A stretch of 32,725 nt of DNA from Rhodospirillales bacterium (GTDB lineage: Bacteria; Pseudomonadota; Alphaproteobacteria; Rhodospirillales; Magnetospirillaceae): the NCBI GenBank assembly GCA_014380005.1, contig JACMKT010000087.1, positions 1 to 32,725 of the forward strand, in the 5' to 3' direction. The first letter of the stretch is position 1; each line of letters opens with the position of its first letter. The translations under genes and the position numbers were made by a program. This document shows positions 8,889 through 17,400 of the stretch, piece by piece. The notes beneath the pieces were generated by a model, which was given only the letters and a program-made list of their open reading frames with translations, made no database searches and was not told the DNA's origin.

Positions 8889-9433
8889 GTCTTGAGCGCC
8901 TTGGGCGTCCACGACTTCACCGCCACCGCCTTGCCGTCCTGGGACCGCATCAGGCGCGGGCGCACCATCTCGGTCGGCGCAGGCACGCCGGCTTTTTTGG
9001 CGGCAGCGTCCACGCCGTAATATTTCACCATGGCAGCCAGAGTGATTTCCTCGCCCAGGCCTTTCGCCATGGCGTCGGCCACCGGAGGATGGGCCGCCAC
9101 CTTCTTGTTCAGTTGCTCGGCGCTGTACTGGCCGAAGCGGCGCCAGATGGTGTCAAGGAACTGGGTCACGCTGGCCGTGACGGGATTGCCTTCCACCATA
9201 TGCGGGCGGCCATAGGCGAAGGTGTGGAACACGGTGGGTTCCACCGGGCCAAGGCTGTCGGTAATGAAGGTGGCGGGCATCAGCTTGCGCCCCGGAAAGG
9301 CCACCGAGAAATAGGCTTGGGCCAGGAACATCAGCCGGTGCAGTTTCTGCGGCTGAATGTATTCCCGGTCGTTCAAAGCCCGATCGGTAAACCAGAACAC
9401 CACGTCCAGAGTGGATTTCACCGCGAACGGCAT
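8885..9433 (-). CDS. SocA/Panacea (DUF4065)-like domain protein
   Basis: A 182-residue protein resembling the SocA/Panacea fold. Support comes from VVFWFTDRALNDREYIQPQKLHRLMFLAQAYF (residues 11-42, quoted here only as landmarks QPQKLHRLMFLAQ) and the later SLGPVEPTVFHTFAYG. These match the family pattern of a Lys-Leu-Gln-Lys-Leu helix and a GPV-p-vy segment. Family members are antitoxins, sometimes proteolytic adaptors such as Caulobacter SocA, and are also found in phages. The start ATG 9433 has AGGAGG at 9439-9444. No partner toxin is encoded beside it on the same strand: it stands alone, tail to tail with the small secreted-protein gene and overlapping it by 4 bases. The C-terminal third (after about residue 110) is not recognised. 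Function is inference. Confidence 0.65.
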   Translation of the reverse strand: MPFAVKSTLDVVFWFTDRALNDREYIQPQKLHRLMFLAQAYFSVAFPGRKLMPATFITDSLGPVEPTVFHTFAYGRPHMVEGNPVTASVTQFLDTIWRRFGQYSAEQLNKKVAAHPPVADAMAKGLGEEITLAAMVKYYGVDAAAKKAGVPAPTEMVRPRLMRSQDGKAVAVKSWTPKALKT

Positions 9434-9624
9434 CGAGACCTCCTCGTTCGCTCCAACCTATCATCCAAATAGCCCAAGCGCGCCCGCCCATGATAGCGCC
9501 CGTTTGGGCACACCGCCAATGGTCCGCCGCGGCCCCGTTCGCGCGAAGGGCTAACCCCAGTGGAGAAGGACTCGCATCAGCCGGCGGGATGGCTACAATC
9601 GCCCGCCGCCAAGGAGAGCAACAC

Positions 9625-11085
9625 ATGATTTTCGGCGAGGAGCGCGTAGACGAAGCCCAGGGCCTGATCCTGGCCCATTCGTTGCGCCTGCCCCACTCCA
9701 TGCTGAAGAAGGGCCGGGTGCTGAATGCGGACGACGTGGCCGCGCTGAAGGCCGCCAACATCAACTTCATCACCGGCGCCCGCCTGGAGGCCGACGATGT
9801 GGGCGAGGACGAGGCCGCCGGCATGATCGCCCGTGCCCTGACCGGCCCCGGCATCAGCTTCAACACGCCGTTCACCGGGCGCTGCAATCTGTTCGCCGCC
9901 GAACGCGGCTTGCTGGTCTATGACCGCGACCGGCTGGACCGCCTGAATTTGGTGGATGAGGCCGTCACCGTCGCCACCGCCCCCGCCTTCGAACAGGTCG
10001 GGCCGCGCCAGATGGTCGCCACCATCAAGATCATCCCCTTCGGCGTGAACCGCCGCGTGCTGGACGCCTGCGCCGCCTATGCCTCCACCGGCGGACCGCT
10101 GGTATCGGTACGCCCGTTCCGCCGCCGCCGCGCGGTGCTGATTTCCACCACCCTGCCCGGCCTCAAGGAATCCGTGCTGGCCCGCAGCACCGAAATCACC
10201 CGCACCCGAATTGAGGCACTGGACGGCGAATTGCTGGGCGAGTTGCGCTGCCCCCACGAAATCGGCCCCATCGAGCGCGCCCTGTCCAAAGCCCTGGGCA
10301 TGGGCGCCGATCTGGTGCTGATCGCCGGGGCCTCGGCCACCGTGGACCGCCACGACGTGGTGCCCAGCGCCATCCTGCGCGCCGGTGGGCAATTGGACCA
10401 TTTCGGCATGCCGGTGGACCCCGGAAATCTGCTGCTGCTGGCCCGGCTGAACGACGTGCCCGTGGTCAATCTGCCCGGCTGCGCGCGGTCGGCCAAGCCC
10501 AACGGCCTGGATTGGGTGCTGCGCCGCATGGCCGCCGGCATGACCATTAAACCCGCCGAGATGATGCGCATGGGCGCCGGTGGCCTGCTGAAGGAACTGG
10601 GCACCCGCCCGCGCGATTTGGGCTGGGCCGTACCGCCCCCCGCCGCCCGCGAAGCCCGCATCGCCGCCCTGATCCTGGCCGCAAGCGGCATCCCCCCGCT
10701 GCCCCAGGTGGAGGCCGCCCTTGCCGCCGGGCTGGAACCGGTAGTAGTGCTGACCGGCCCCGACGGCGAGTCCATGGAAGAAACCCTGCCCGTCTGCGAA
10801 GTGCTCACAATCCGCGAAGCCGACCTCGCCGCCGGCCTTGCCCTGCTGCCCGCCGAAGTGGACGCCGCCCTGATCATCCCCGCCGGCACCGAGACCAGCC
10901 CCGAAGCCCTGGCCGATCTGGTCAAAGCCTTCGACCCCGACGAAGGCCGCGCCATCGTCCTGCCCGGTGGACGGGACCATTGGGGCATCGTCGGACGGGA
11001 TTTGTTCGACCCGCTGGCGGAACTGGGGCTGGCCGCTTTGGCGGCGGAGCATGGGGAAATGGTGTTCCAGGTGGTGCTGTCTTAA
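9625..11085 (+). CDS. Molybdopterin-binding protein fused to a degenerate MobA/MocA-like nucleotidyltransferase domain
   Basis: A 486-residue protein. Residues 1 to about 330 form a MoeA/MogA-type molybdopterin-binding module (GADLVLIAGASATVDRHDVVPSAI, GMPVDPGNLLLLA, VVNLPGCARS). Related fusions carry a molybdenum cofactor nucleotidyltransferase domain at the C-terminus. Here that domain starts AALILAASG and continues VVVLTGPDG and AALIIPAG. The signature loop expected after LAAG (G-R-S-x-R-M-G) and the usual metal-binding DQP/DMP motif are absent. The C-terminal part therefore probably does not transfer nucleotides, although the fold seems preserved. The start ATG 9625 has AAGGAG at 9611-9616. 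Likely role: handling or regulating molybdenum cofactor in the cytoplasm; no molybdoenzyme gene is nearby. Confidence 0.75.
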   Translation: MIFGEERVDEAQGLILAHSLRLPHSMLKKGRVLNADDVAALKAANINFITGARLEADDVGEDEAAGMIARALTGPGISFNTPFTGRCNLFAAERGLLVYDRDRLDRLNLVDEAVTVATAPAFEQVGPRQMVATIKIIPFGVNRRVLDACAAYASTGGPLVSVRPFRRRRAVLISTTLPGLKESVLARSTEITRTRIEALDGELLGELRCPHEIGPIERALSKALGMGADLVLIAGASATVDRHDVVPSAILRAGGQLDHFGMPVDPGNLLLLARLNDVPVVNLPGCARSAKPNGLDWVLRRMAAGMTIKPAEMMRMGAGGLLKELGTRPRDLGWAVPPPAAREARIAALILAASGIPPLPQVEAALAAGLEPVVVLTGPDGESMEETLPVCEVLTIREADLAAGLALLPAEVDAALIIPAGTETSPEALADLVKAFDPDEGRAIVLPGGRDHWGIVGRDLFDPLAELGLAALAAEHGEMVFQVVLS

Positions 11086-11162
11086 AAGTTGAAGACGTCG
11101 CGGTTCGTCTGATACAACCGCTAAACGACTGCGTTATGGATACTCGCGCTTAGGGGGCTGCC

Positions 11163-12929
11163 GTGTTCGAGAAGATCAAAGAGGAAATCGCAAGCGCTTA
11201 TTTCCAGCAAAATTTCCCGAACGATGGGCAGCGCTTTGTAGCATGGTACCTGCGGAATGTTTTGCTTCGCGACATGAACGAGGCCAAGGCAGATATTACC
11301 GATGGGCCGGATGACAAGCAGATTGATGCAATTGTCGTCGATGACGACAAGTCAATAGTGCGAATAATCCAAGGAAAATTCATTGGCAGCGGCACTGTTG
11401 ACGGAGAACCATTGCGCGAAGTTCTGTCGTCATGGATTCAAGTTAAGGATCTGTCGCGACTGCAAAACGTGGCAAACAGCAAGCTGAGGGCAAAATTATC
11501 TGAGTTAGCAACCGCTCTTGAAGATGATTACGAAATTTCCTTTGAACTTGTAACGACTGGAACGCTCACGACTGCGGCGCAAGCCGATTTTGCGACATTC
11601 CAGGAAGAATTGGCCAAACTCAGCGAGAACGAATCTTTCGACGCCACCATCCATGTAGTTGACGCGAATGAGCTGAAGCGCCGTTATGAATATGCCATCG
11701 AAGCCGACAATCCGAGCCTCAACTACACGCTCGATCTTTCGCGCGCAAAGCATATGTATCATGAGATTGCGGGGACGCCAGTTGTGGTCGCAGCCTTGCC
11801 ATTAAAGGAGTGCATCAAGCTCCCCGGCATTAAAGATGGAACGCTATTTCAGAAAAATGTAAGGCAGAGCCTTGGGGCTAGCAACGCCGTAAACAAGGGA
11901 ATTCGCAGTTCGATTCTGGGCGATAAGCGTAGCGATTTTTTCTTTTTTCACAATGGCGTCACAGCGCTTTGCAACAAAATGAAATTGGACACCGTGACGC
12001 AGTCACTTTCACTACATGGCTTAAGCGTTGTCAATGGATGTCAATCTCTAAATACCATCCTATCATGCTCTGAGACTGTAAAAAAAGCGGATGACGCCTT
12101 CATCCTATTTCGGTTCTATGAAATTCCGCAACGTGATCGCGCAGACAAGATTTCAATCAATACAAACTCCCAAAGCGCCGTCAAAGCGCGTGATCTGCGC
12201 AGTAATGACAAGCGGGTGCTGGCACTGAAAAAAACTTTCGAACTGAAATACCCTAATGGTTACTTCATAACAAAACGAGGCGAAGTTGCCCCCGCCGATC
12301 GAAACAAGAATGAGGTCGTGGATCTTTCCGAATATGCAAAGACGTTGATTGCGTGGCAGACTCTTAGGCCGAACCTGTCCTATGGTGAAACGAAGATTTT
12401 CGACAAACACTTTGAAACTTTGTTTAAGAACAAAGACTATCCGGTCGAGAACGTTATGGCCCTGAATAAGTGGATGAAGGCCATTCGGCGTGTATGGGCT
12501 GCCGAAAACCCCCTCAGCTTGAACGAGACGTTGCTGGCGATGAAGGCCTATGCGCCATATCATCACCTTTATGCTGTTGCTATGTGTTTTTCGATTTCCA
12601 GCAATCAACCAGATCGAGTTCCAAGCCCCGCTCGGGCATGGATGGCTGCGGAAGCCGTTGGCATGGTTGATGAAATTGTCCGGCTTGGCGGGACCAGCTT
12701 AAATATGGCTCTTGAAGCGGCTGCGAATGAACCGCAGCCGTCCAACCGCGTGTTCAGCCCCCAGAACTGGGTCAAGACCAAGGGCTGCTTATCAAACATA
12801 AACATGGCCATCCGAAACTACTTCAATATGCTGAATGTCATGCCTGGTGGAGCAGACATGAAGAAGAAGCTGAATGCCGCTGCCATGCTGCCACAGGATG
12901 CATTTGAATACCGTTGGTCAGCGGACTAA
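11163..12929 (+). CDS. AIPR family protein (abortive infection / phage resistance)
   Basis: A 588-residue protein of the AIPR family. The core is clear: FQKNVRQSLG (229-238), AVNKGIRSSI, FFFHNGVTALC (260-270), NGCQSLNT (291-298) and INTNSQSAVKARDLRSND (331-349). The N-terminus shows DKQIDAIVVDDDK, then IIQGKF, which reads as a PD-(D/E)XK-like nuclease core with Asp55 and Gln70-x-Lys72. Family members occur in defence islands and restriction clusters; an anti-phage role is inference. The start is GTG 11163 behind AGGGGG. Base composition is visibly lower in GC than all neighbours, with many AAA, AAT and TTT codons, suggesting recent transfer. It stands alone: no methylase, other restriction gene or integrase is adjacent. 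A terminator overlaps its last codons. Confidence 0.85.
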   Translation: MFEKIKEEIASAYFQQNFPNDGQRFVAWYLRNVLLRDMNEAKADITDGPDDKQIDAIVVDDDKSIVRIIQGKFIGSGTVDGEPLREVLSSWIQVKDLSRLQNVANSKLRAKLSELATALEDDYEISFELVTTGTLTTAAQADFATFQEELAKLSENESFDATIHVVDANELKRRYEYAIEADNPSLNYTLDLSRAKHMYHEIAGTPVVVAALPLKECIKLPGIKDGTLFQKNVRQSLGASNAVNKGIRSSILGDKRSDFFFFHNGVTALCNKMKLDTVTQSLSLHGLSVVNGCQSLNTILSCSETVKKADDAFILFRFYEIPQRDRADKISINTNSQSAVKARDLRSNDKRVLALKKTFELKYPNGYFITKRGEVAPADRNKNEVVDLSEYAKTLIAWQTLRPNLSYGETKIFDKHFETLFKNKDYPVENVMALNKWMKAIRRVWAAENPLSLNETLLAMKAYAPYHHLYAVAMCFSISSNQPDRVPSPARAWMAAEAVGMVDEIVRLGGTSLNMALEAAANEPQPSNRVFSPQNWVKTKGCLSNINMAIRNYFNMLNVMPGGADMKKKLNAAAMLPQDAFEYRWSAD

Positions 12930-12951
12930 CTCCAACTCTCCGCTGACTTTT
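12917..12951 (+). terminator. Intrinsic terminator overlapping the AIPR stop codon
   Basis: GTCAGCGGA (12917-12925) pairs perfectly with TCCGCTGAC (12939-12947), followed by TTTT. The TAA stop (12927-12929) lies in the loop, so the terminator is built into the end of the gene. Confidence 0.85.
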
Positions 12952-12967
12952 CCGCCGCACTAAGAAA

Positions 12968-13048
12968 ACACGAATGAAAACGAATAAGAACGAATTCTAG
13001 GCGCACCACCGGTGTCGCCTGCTCTGTTCCATTCGTTTTCATTCGTGT
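12968..13048. repeat. 18-bp perfect inverted repeat with helically phased CGAAT boxes
   Basis: The left arm ACACGAATGAAAACGAAT (12968-12985) is the exact reverse complement of 13031-13048, across a 45-base spacer. CGAAT recurs at 12971, 12981 and 12991, exactly 10 bases apart, so the boxes fall on one face of the helix. It lies between the AIPR terminator and the efflux operon. It may be a multi-site operator or a mobile intergenic repeat. Confidence 0.8.
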
Positions 13049-13090
13049 CCCAAAATCCACAGCCCCGCCCGGCGCATACGCTCACCACCC

Positions 13091-13108
13091 CCGTTACCCT
13101 CCGTTACC
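13091..13108. promoter_or_regulatory. Direct repeat CCGTTACC x2, 10-bp period
   Basis: CCGTTACC occurs at 13091-13098 and 13101-13108, one helical turn apart, about 50 bases upstream of the efflux adaptor gene. This is consistent with a regulator binding site. No family can be named. Confidence 0.45.
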
Positions 13109-13140
13109 TTTCCACAATTGACTAAACAGCCGCGCGGGGC

Positions 13141-13155
13141 GATGACTGAGTCATC
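13141..13155. promoter_or_regulatory. Palindrome touching the adaptor start codon
   Basis: GATGACTGAGTCATC (13141-13155) has 6-bp arms around TGA and ends at the base before ATG 13156. It occupies the place where a ribosome-binding site would be, and no clear one is seen. It could be an operator or an RNA hairpin that limits translation. Confidence 0.55.
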
Positions 13156-14298
13156 ATGCAGAACAGCCGCCTCGCCATCGCCGCCGTGATCCTCGCTGCC
13201 CTGGGTGGCGGGTGGTACGTCATCAGCCACAAGGCCCCGCCGCCTGCCGCCACTGCCGAGGTGCGCCCTCAGCCGGTGGTGACGCGGGCGGTGGAGGCCA
13301 AGCCCATGCCGGTGCGTATCGGCGCGGTGGGCAATGTGCAATCCCTGTCCATGGTGCCGGTGCGCCCGCGCGTCGAGGGCGAGATCGTCAAGGTGCATTT
13401 CACCGAAGGGCAGGAAGTCCGCGAAGGCGCGCCCCTGTTCACCCTGGATTACCGTTCCGCCGAAGCCGCCCGCCGATCCGCCGAGGCCAGTCTGGCCCGC
13501 GACAAGGCGCAGTTGGAGCGGGCCAAGCGTGATCTGGAGCGTTACTCCATCCTGCTGCAATCGGGGTCCGCCACCCGGCAGAAGGTGGAGCAATTGACCT
13601 CGGATGTGGGCGTTTACGAGGCCGCCATCAAGGCCGATAACGCCGTCATCGACAACGCCAAACTGGCGCTGGACTACGCCTTCATCAAAGCCCCGGTCAC
13701 GGGCCGCACGGGCGCCATCAACGCCAAGCTGGGCAGCCTAGCCAAGCCGGGCGACAGCCAGCCCATGGTGACCATCACCCAGTTGCGGCCCATCACCGTG
13801 GCCTTCGCCGTGGCCGAAAACCACCTGCCCCGCATCCGCGCCGCCATGGCTGCCGGTCCGCTGGAGGTGACGGTGGGTTCGGCCTCGGACCCGGAACTGA
13901 ACGCAATCGGCCAGCTGACCTTCGTGGATTCGTCCATCGACATCACCACCGCCACCATCGCCCTGAAGGCCACCTTCCCCAATGACGACACCCGGCTGTG
14001 GCCCGGCCAATACGTCAACGTGGCGCTGACCCTGGGCACCGAGGCCCAAGCGCTGACCGTGCCGGCAGAGGCTGTGCAAACCGGCCAGACCGGCCAATAT
14101 GTCTTCGTGGTGACCCCCGACAATGCCGCCGACATCCGCCCGGTCACCGTGGACCGCATCCTGGACGGCGTGGCCGTCATCCGCAGCGGGCTGAACGCGG
14201 GCGAGAAAGTGGTGATCGAGGGGCAGATGCGCCTAGCCCCCGGCGCCAAGGTGGTTGAAAAGGCGCCATTGCCCAGCAAGCCCGCGGCCAAGTCATGA
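13156..14298 (+). CDS. RND efflux periplasmic adaptor subunit (MdtA/HlyD-like)
   Basis: A 380-residue membrane fusion protein that would link the inner-membrane RND pump to an outer-membrane channel. It has an N-terminal hydrophobic anchor or signal (about residues 6-23). A lipoyl-like half follows (VRPRVEGEIVKVHFTEGQEVREG), then an alpha-helical hairpin (about 95-165, rich in Ala, Glu, Lys and Arg). The second lipoyl half (FIKAPVTGRTGAINAKLGSLAKPGD, cited as a landmark by its APVTGR core) and a beta-barrel with the family motif LWPGQYVNV come next. Length is normal for the family. The start ATG 13156 lacks a visible ribosome-binding site and is abutted by a palindrome. Its stop overlaps the permease start by ATGA, so the two are co-translated. 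No TolC-type channel or regulator gene is adjacent. Confidence 0.9.
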   Translation: MQNSRLAIAAVILAALGGGWYVISHKAPPPAATAEVRPQPVVTRAVEAKPMPVRIGAVGNVQSLSMVPVRPRVEGEIVKVHFTEGQEVREGAPLFTLDYRSAEAARRSAEASLARDKAQLERAKRDLERYSILLQSGSATRQKVEQLTSDVGVYEAAIKADNAVIDNAKLALDYAFIKAPVTGRTGAINAKLGSLAKPGDSQPMVTITQLRPITVAFAVAENHLPRIRAAMAAGPLEVTVGSASDPELNAIGQLTFVDSSIDITTATIALKATFPNDDTRLWPGQYVNVALTLGTEAQALTVPAEAVQTGQTGQYVFVVTPDNAADIRPVTVDRILDGVAVIRSGLNAGEKVVIEGQMRLAPGAKVVEKAPLPSKPAAKS

Positions 14299-17200
14299 AT
14301 TTCTCCGGCATCTTCATCCGCCGCCCCGTCGCCACCTTGCTGCTGACGCTGGCGATGATCTTCGCCGGCATTGCCGGGTGGCGCCAATTGCCGGTGGCCG
14401 CGCTGCCCAATGTGGAATTCCCCACCATCAGCGTCTCGGCCAGCCTGCCCGGCGCCAGCCCCGAGACCATGGCGTCGTCGGTGGCGTCGCCGCTGGAGCG
14501 TGAGTTCTCCACCATCTCGGGCATCGAGAACATCACCTCGTCCTCGGGCCAGGGCAGCACCTCCATCACGCTCAGCTTCGTGCTGAGCCGCAACATCGAC
14601 GCCGCTGCTCAGGACGTTCAGGCCGCCATCGCCCGCGCCCAGCGCCGCCTGCCCGAGGAAATGACCACCCCGCCATCCTTCCGCAAGGTCAATCCGGCGG
14701 ACAGCCCGGTGGTGTTGATGGCGCTGTCCTCGGCGACCATTCCGTTGTCCACCTTGGACCAATACGCCCAGACCATCCTGACGCCGAAGATTTCGCGACT
14801 GACCGGCGTGGCCCAGGTGCTGGTCTATGGCAGCCAGAAATTCGCCGTACGCATCCGCCTGGACCCCGATGCCTTGTCCTCGCGCGGGTTGGCGGTATCC
14901 GATGTGAGCGCGGCCATCACCGCCGCCAACACCAATTCTCCGCTGGGCGTGCTGAACGGCCCCAAACAGCAGATCACCCTGCAAGCCAATCCTCAATTGC
15001 CCAACGCCGCCGCATTCGCCGAACTGGTGGTGGCGTGGAAAGACGGCGCGCCGGTTCGCCTGAAAGACGTTGCCAACGTCGCCGACAGCGTGGAAAACGA
15101 CCGCACCGCCAGTTGGTTCAACGGCACCCGCGCCATCGTCGTCGCCGTGCAGCGCCAGCCCGACGCCAATACGGTGGAAGTGGTGGATTCCGTGCGCGCT
15201 TTGCTGCCCAGCGTCCAGGCCAGCCTGCCGCCCACCATCAAGATCGATGTGATGAACGACCGTTCGGTCTCCATCCGCGCGGCCATCGAGGACGTTCAGG
15301 TCACCTTCGCCTTGACCGTGGGGCTGGTGGTCATGGTCATCTTCGTCTTCCTGCGCCGGGTTTCAGCCACCATCATTCCAGCCATCGCCATGCCGGTGTC
15401 GCTGATCGCCACCCTGGGTGCCATGTCGGTGCTGGGCTTCAGCCTGGACAACATCTCGCTGCTGGGCCTGACCCTGTCGGTGGGTCTGGTGGTGGACGAC
15501 GCCATCGTCATGCTGGAAAACATCCAGCGCCATGTGGACGAGGGCATGGGTCCGTTCGAGGCCGCGCTGAAGGGCTCGAAGGAGATCGGATTCACCATCC
15601 TGTCCATTACCGTGTCGCTGATCGCGGTGTTCATTCCCATCCTGCTCATGGGCGGCGTCATCGGGCGCATGTTCCACGAATTCGCCGTGGTGGTGACGCT
15701 GGCTATCGTCATCTCGGCCATCGTGTCGCTGACCCTGACCCCCGCCATGTGCGCCCGCTGGCTGCGCCCGGAACACGCCGCCAAGGCCGGCCCGGTGGAG
15801 CGCATGCTGGAGCGCGGCTTCAACGCCGTCCTGGCCGCTTACCGCTCCAGCCTGGATTGGGTGCTGCTGCACGGCATGGTTATGCTGGGTGCCACCATCG
15901 TCACCATCGCCGCCACGGTATGGCTGTTCGGCGCGATTCCGAAAGGCTTCTTCCCCACCGAGGATACCGGCCAGATTCTGCTGCTGACTGAGGCCGCCCA
16001 GGACATCAGCTTCCAGGCCATGGCCGAGCAGCAAAAGCAGATTGCGCTGGTGGTCCAGGCCGATCCCAACGTGGCGACCGTCACCTCGGCAGTGGGTGTG
16101 TCGGGCCTGTCCAACGCCACCAATGCCGGGCGCATGTTCATCAATCTGGTGCCGCGCGACCAGCGCCCGCCGGTGACCGAGGTGATCCAGGGACTGCGCA
16201 AGAAGCTGGGCAATTTGCCCGGCATCAACGTCTATCTGCAGCCGGTGCAGAACCTTGTGGTGGGCGGGCGTTCGTCCAAGGCGCTGTACCAATATACGCT
16301 TGAGGGCATCGACCAGGGCGAACTGCACGGCTTTGCCGAGCGCATCCAGACCCACATGGCGGCGGAACCGCTGTTCCAGGACGTCAACAGCGACCTGCAG
16401 ATCAAAAGCCCGCAGGCCCTGGTGGATGTGGACCGCGACAAGGCCGCCGCCTTGGGGGTGAAGCTGGAGGACGTGCGCTCGACCCTGTACTCGTCCTACG
16501 GCGCGCGGCAGATTTCCACCATCTACACCCCCGCCGACGATTATCAGGTCATCGTCGAGATGGACCCGCGCTATCAGGCCGATACCGGCGCCCTGTCCAA
16601 GCTGAAGGTGCGCGCGGCGGGCGGCCAATTGGTGTCGCTGGATTCGGTGGCCTCCATCAGCCGCAAGGTGGGGCCGTTGACCGTCAACCACCAATCCCAG
16701 CTACCGGCGGTGACCATTTCGTTCAACGTCGCCCCCGGCCATGCTTTGGGCGAGGCGGTGGCGCGCATCCAGCAGCTTCAGGTTCAGGCCGACATGCCGC
16801 CGGGCATCAACCCCACCTTCGCCGGCACCGCCAAGGTATTCCAGGATTCCATGCGCAACCAGGGCATCCTGCTGATCGGCGCCGTGCTGGTCATCTATGT
16901 GGTGCTGGGCGTGCTGTACGAAAGCCTGATCCACCCGGTCACCATCCTGTCCGGCCTGCCCTCGGCAGCGGTGGGCGCCTTGGCGACGCTGATGCTGTTC
17001 AATCAGGAACTGTCGGTCATCGCCATGATCGGCATCCTCATGCTGATCGGCATCGTCAAGAAAAACGCCATCATGATGATCGACTTCGCCCTGGACGCCC
17101 AACGCCACCAGGGCCTGTCGCCCCATGACGCCATCCGCCAAGCCTGCCTGCTACGCTTCCGCCCCATCATGATGACCACCATGGCCGCCATCATGGGCAC

Positions 17201-17399
17201 CCTGCCCATCGCCCTGGGCCACGGTGCTGCGGCAGAGCTGCGCCAGCCTTTGGGCCTGTCCGTGGTGGGCGGCCTGATCGTCAGCCAGATGCTGACCCTG
17301 TACATTACCCCGGTGCTGTATCTGTGGTTCGAGCGCCTGCGCGCCGTGGCCCTGGGCCGCAAGCACAGCAAGGGCGTGGGCACGGCGGTGGCGGAGTAA
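14295..17399 (+). CDS. RND efflux permease (MdtB/MdtC/AcrB-like)
   Basis: A 1034-residue inner-membrane pump of the hydrophobe/amphiphile efflux RND family, driven by the proton gradient. It starts MNFSGIFIRRPVATLL, typical of MdtB/MdtC-type permeases. The proton relay is intact: Asp401-Asp402 in GLVVDDAIVMLENIQ (transmembrane segment 4) and Lys923 in GIVKKNAIMMIDFA (segment 10). Two large periplasmic loops and the second-half landmarks (VVLGVLYESLIHP, LRFRPIMMTTMAA) are complete. MdtB and MdtC normally act as a pair, but only one permease is encoded here, so it probably forms a homotrimer. Substrates cannot be predicted. It is translationally coupled to the adaptor and followed by a hairpin at 17401-17437. 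Confidence 0.93.
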   Translation: MNFSGIFIRRPVATLLLTLAMIFAGIAGWRQLPVAALPNVEFPTISVSASLPGASPETMASSVASPLEREFSTISGIENITSSSGQGSTSITLSFVLSRNIDAAAQDVQAAIARAQRRLPEEMTTPPSFRKVNPADSPVVLMALSSATIPLSTLDQYAQTILTPKISRLTGVAQVLVYGSQKFAVRIRLDPDALSSRGLAVSDVSAAITAANTNSPLGVLNGPKQQITLQANPQLPNAAAFAELVVAWKDGAPVRLKDVANVADSVENDRTASWFNGTRAIVVAVQRQPDANTVEVVDSVRALLPSVQASLPPTIKIDVMNDRSVSIRAAIEDVQVTFALTVGLVVMVIFVFLRRVSATIIPAIAMPVSLIATLGAMSVLGFSLDNISLLGLTLSVGLVVDDAIVMLENIQRHVDEGMGPFEAALKGSKEIGFTILSITVSLIAVFIPILLMGGVIGRMFHEFAVVVTLAIVISAIVSLTLTPAMCARWLRPEHAAKAGPVERMLERGFNAVLAAYRSSLDWVLLHGMVMLGATIVTIAATVWLFGAIPKGFFPTEDTGQILLLTEAAQDISFQAMAEQQKQIALVVQADPNVATVTSAVGVSGLSNATNAGRMFINLVPRDQRPPVTEVIQGLRKKLGNLPGINVYLQPVQNLVVGGRSSKALYQYTLEGIDQGELHGFAERIQTHMAAEPLFQDVNSDLQIKSPQALVDVDRDKAAALGVKLEDVRSTLYSSYGARQISTIYTPADDYQVIVEMDPRYQADTGALSKLKVRAAGGQLVSLDSVASISRKVGPLTVNHQSQLPAVTISFNVAPGHALGEAVARIQQLQVQADMPPGINPTFAGTAKVFQDSMRNQGILLIGAVLVIYVVLGVLYESLIHPVTILSGLPSAAVGALATLMLFNQELSVIAMIGILMLIGIVKKNAIMMIDFALDAQRHQGLSPHDAIRQACLLRFRPIMMTTMAAIMGTLPIALGHGAAAELRQPLGLSVVGGLIVSQMLTLYITPVLYLWFERLRAVALGRKHSKGVGTAVAE

Positions 17400-17400
17400 G

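Noticed and set aside
9577-11052. A 491-residue open frame antisense to the molybdopterin-binding gene
   Set aside because: Gly/Gln/His-rich shadow without motifs; the plus-strand gene has a good ribosome-binding site and recognisable domains.
13674-16694. Long antisense frames (13674-14996 and 15363-16694) under the efflux genes
   Set aside because: Mirror frames of RND genes with conserved motifs on the plus strand; no start context or domain.
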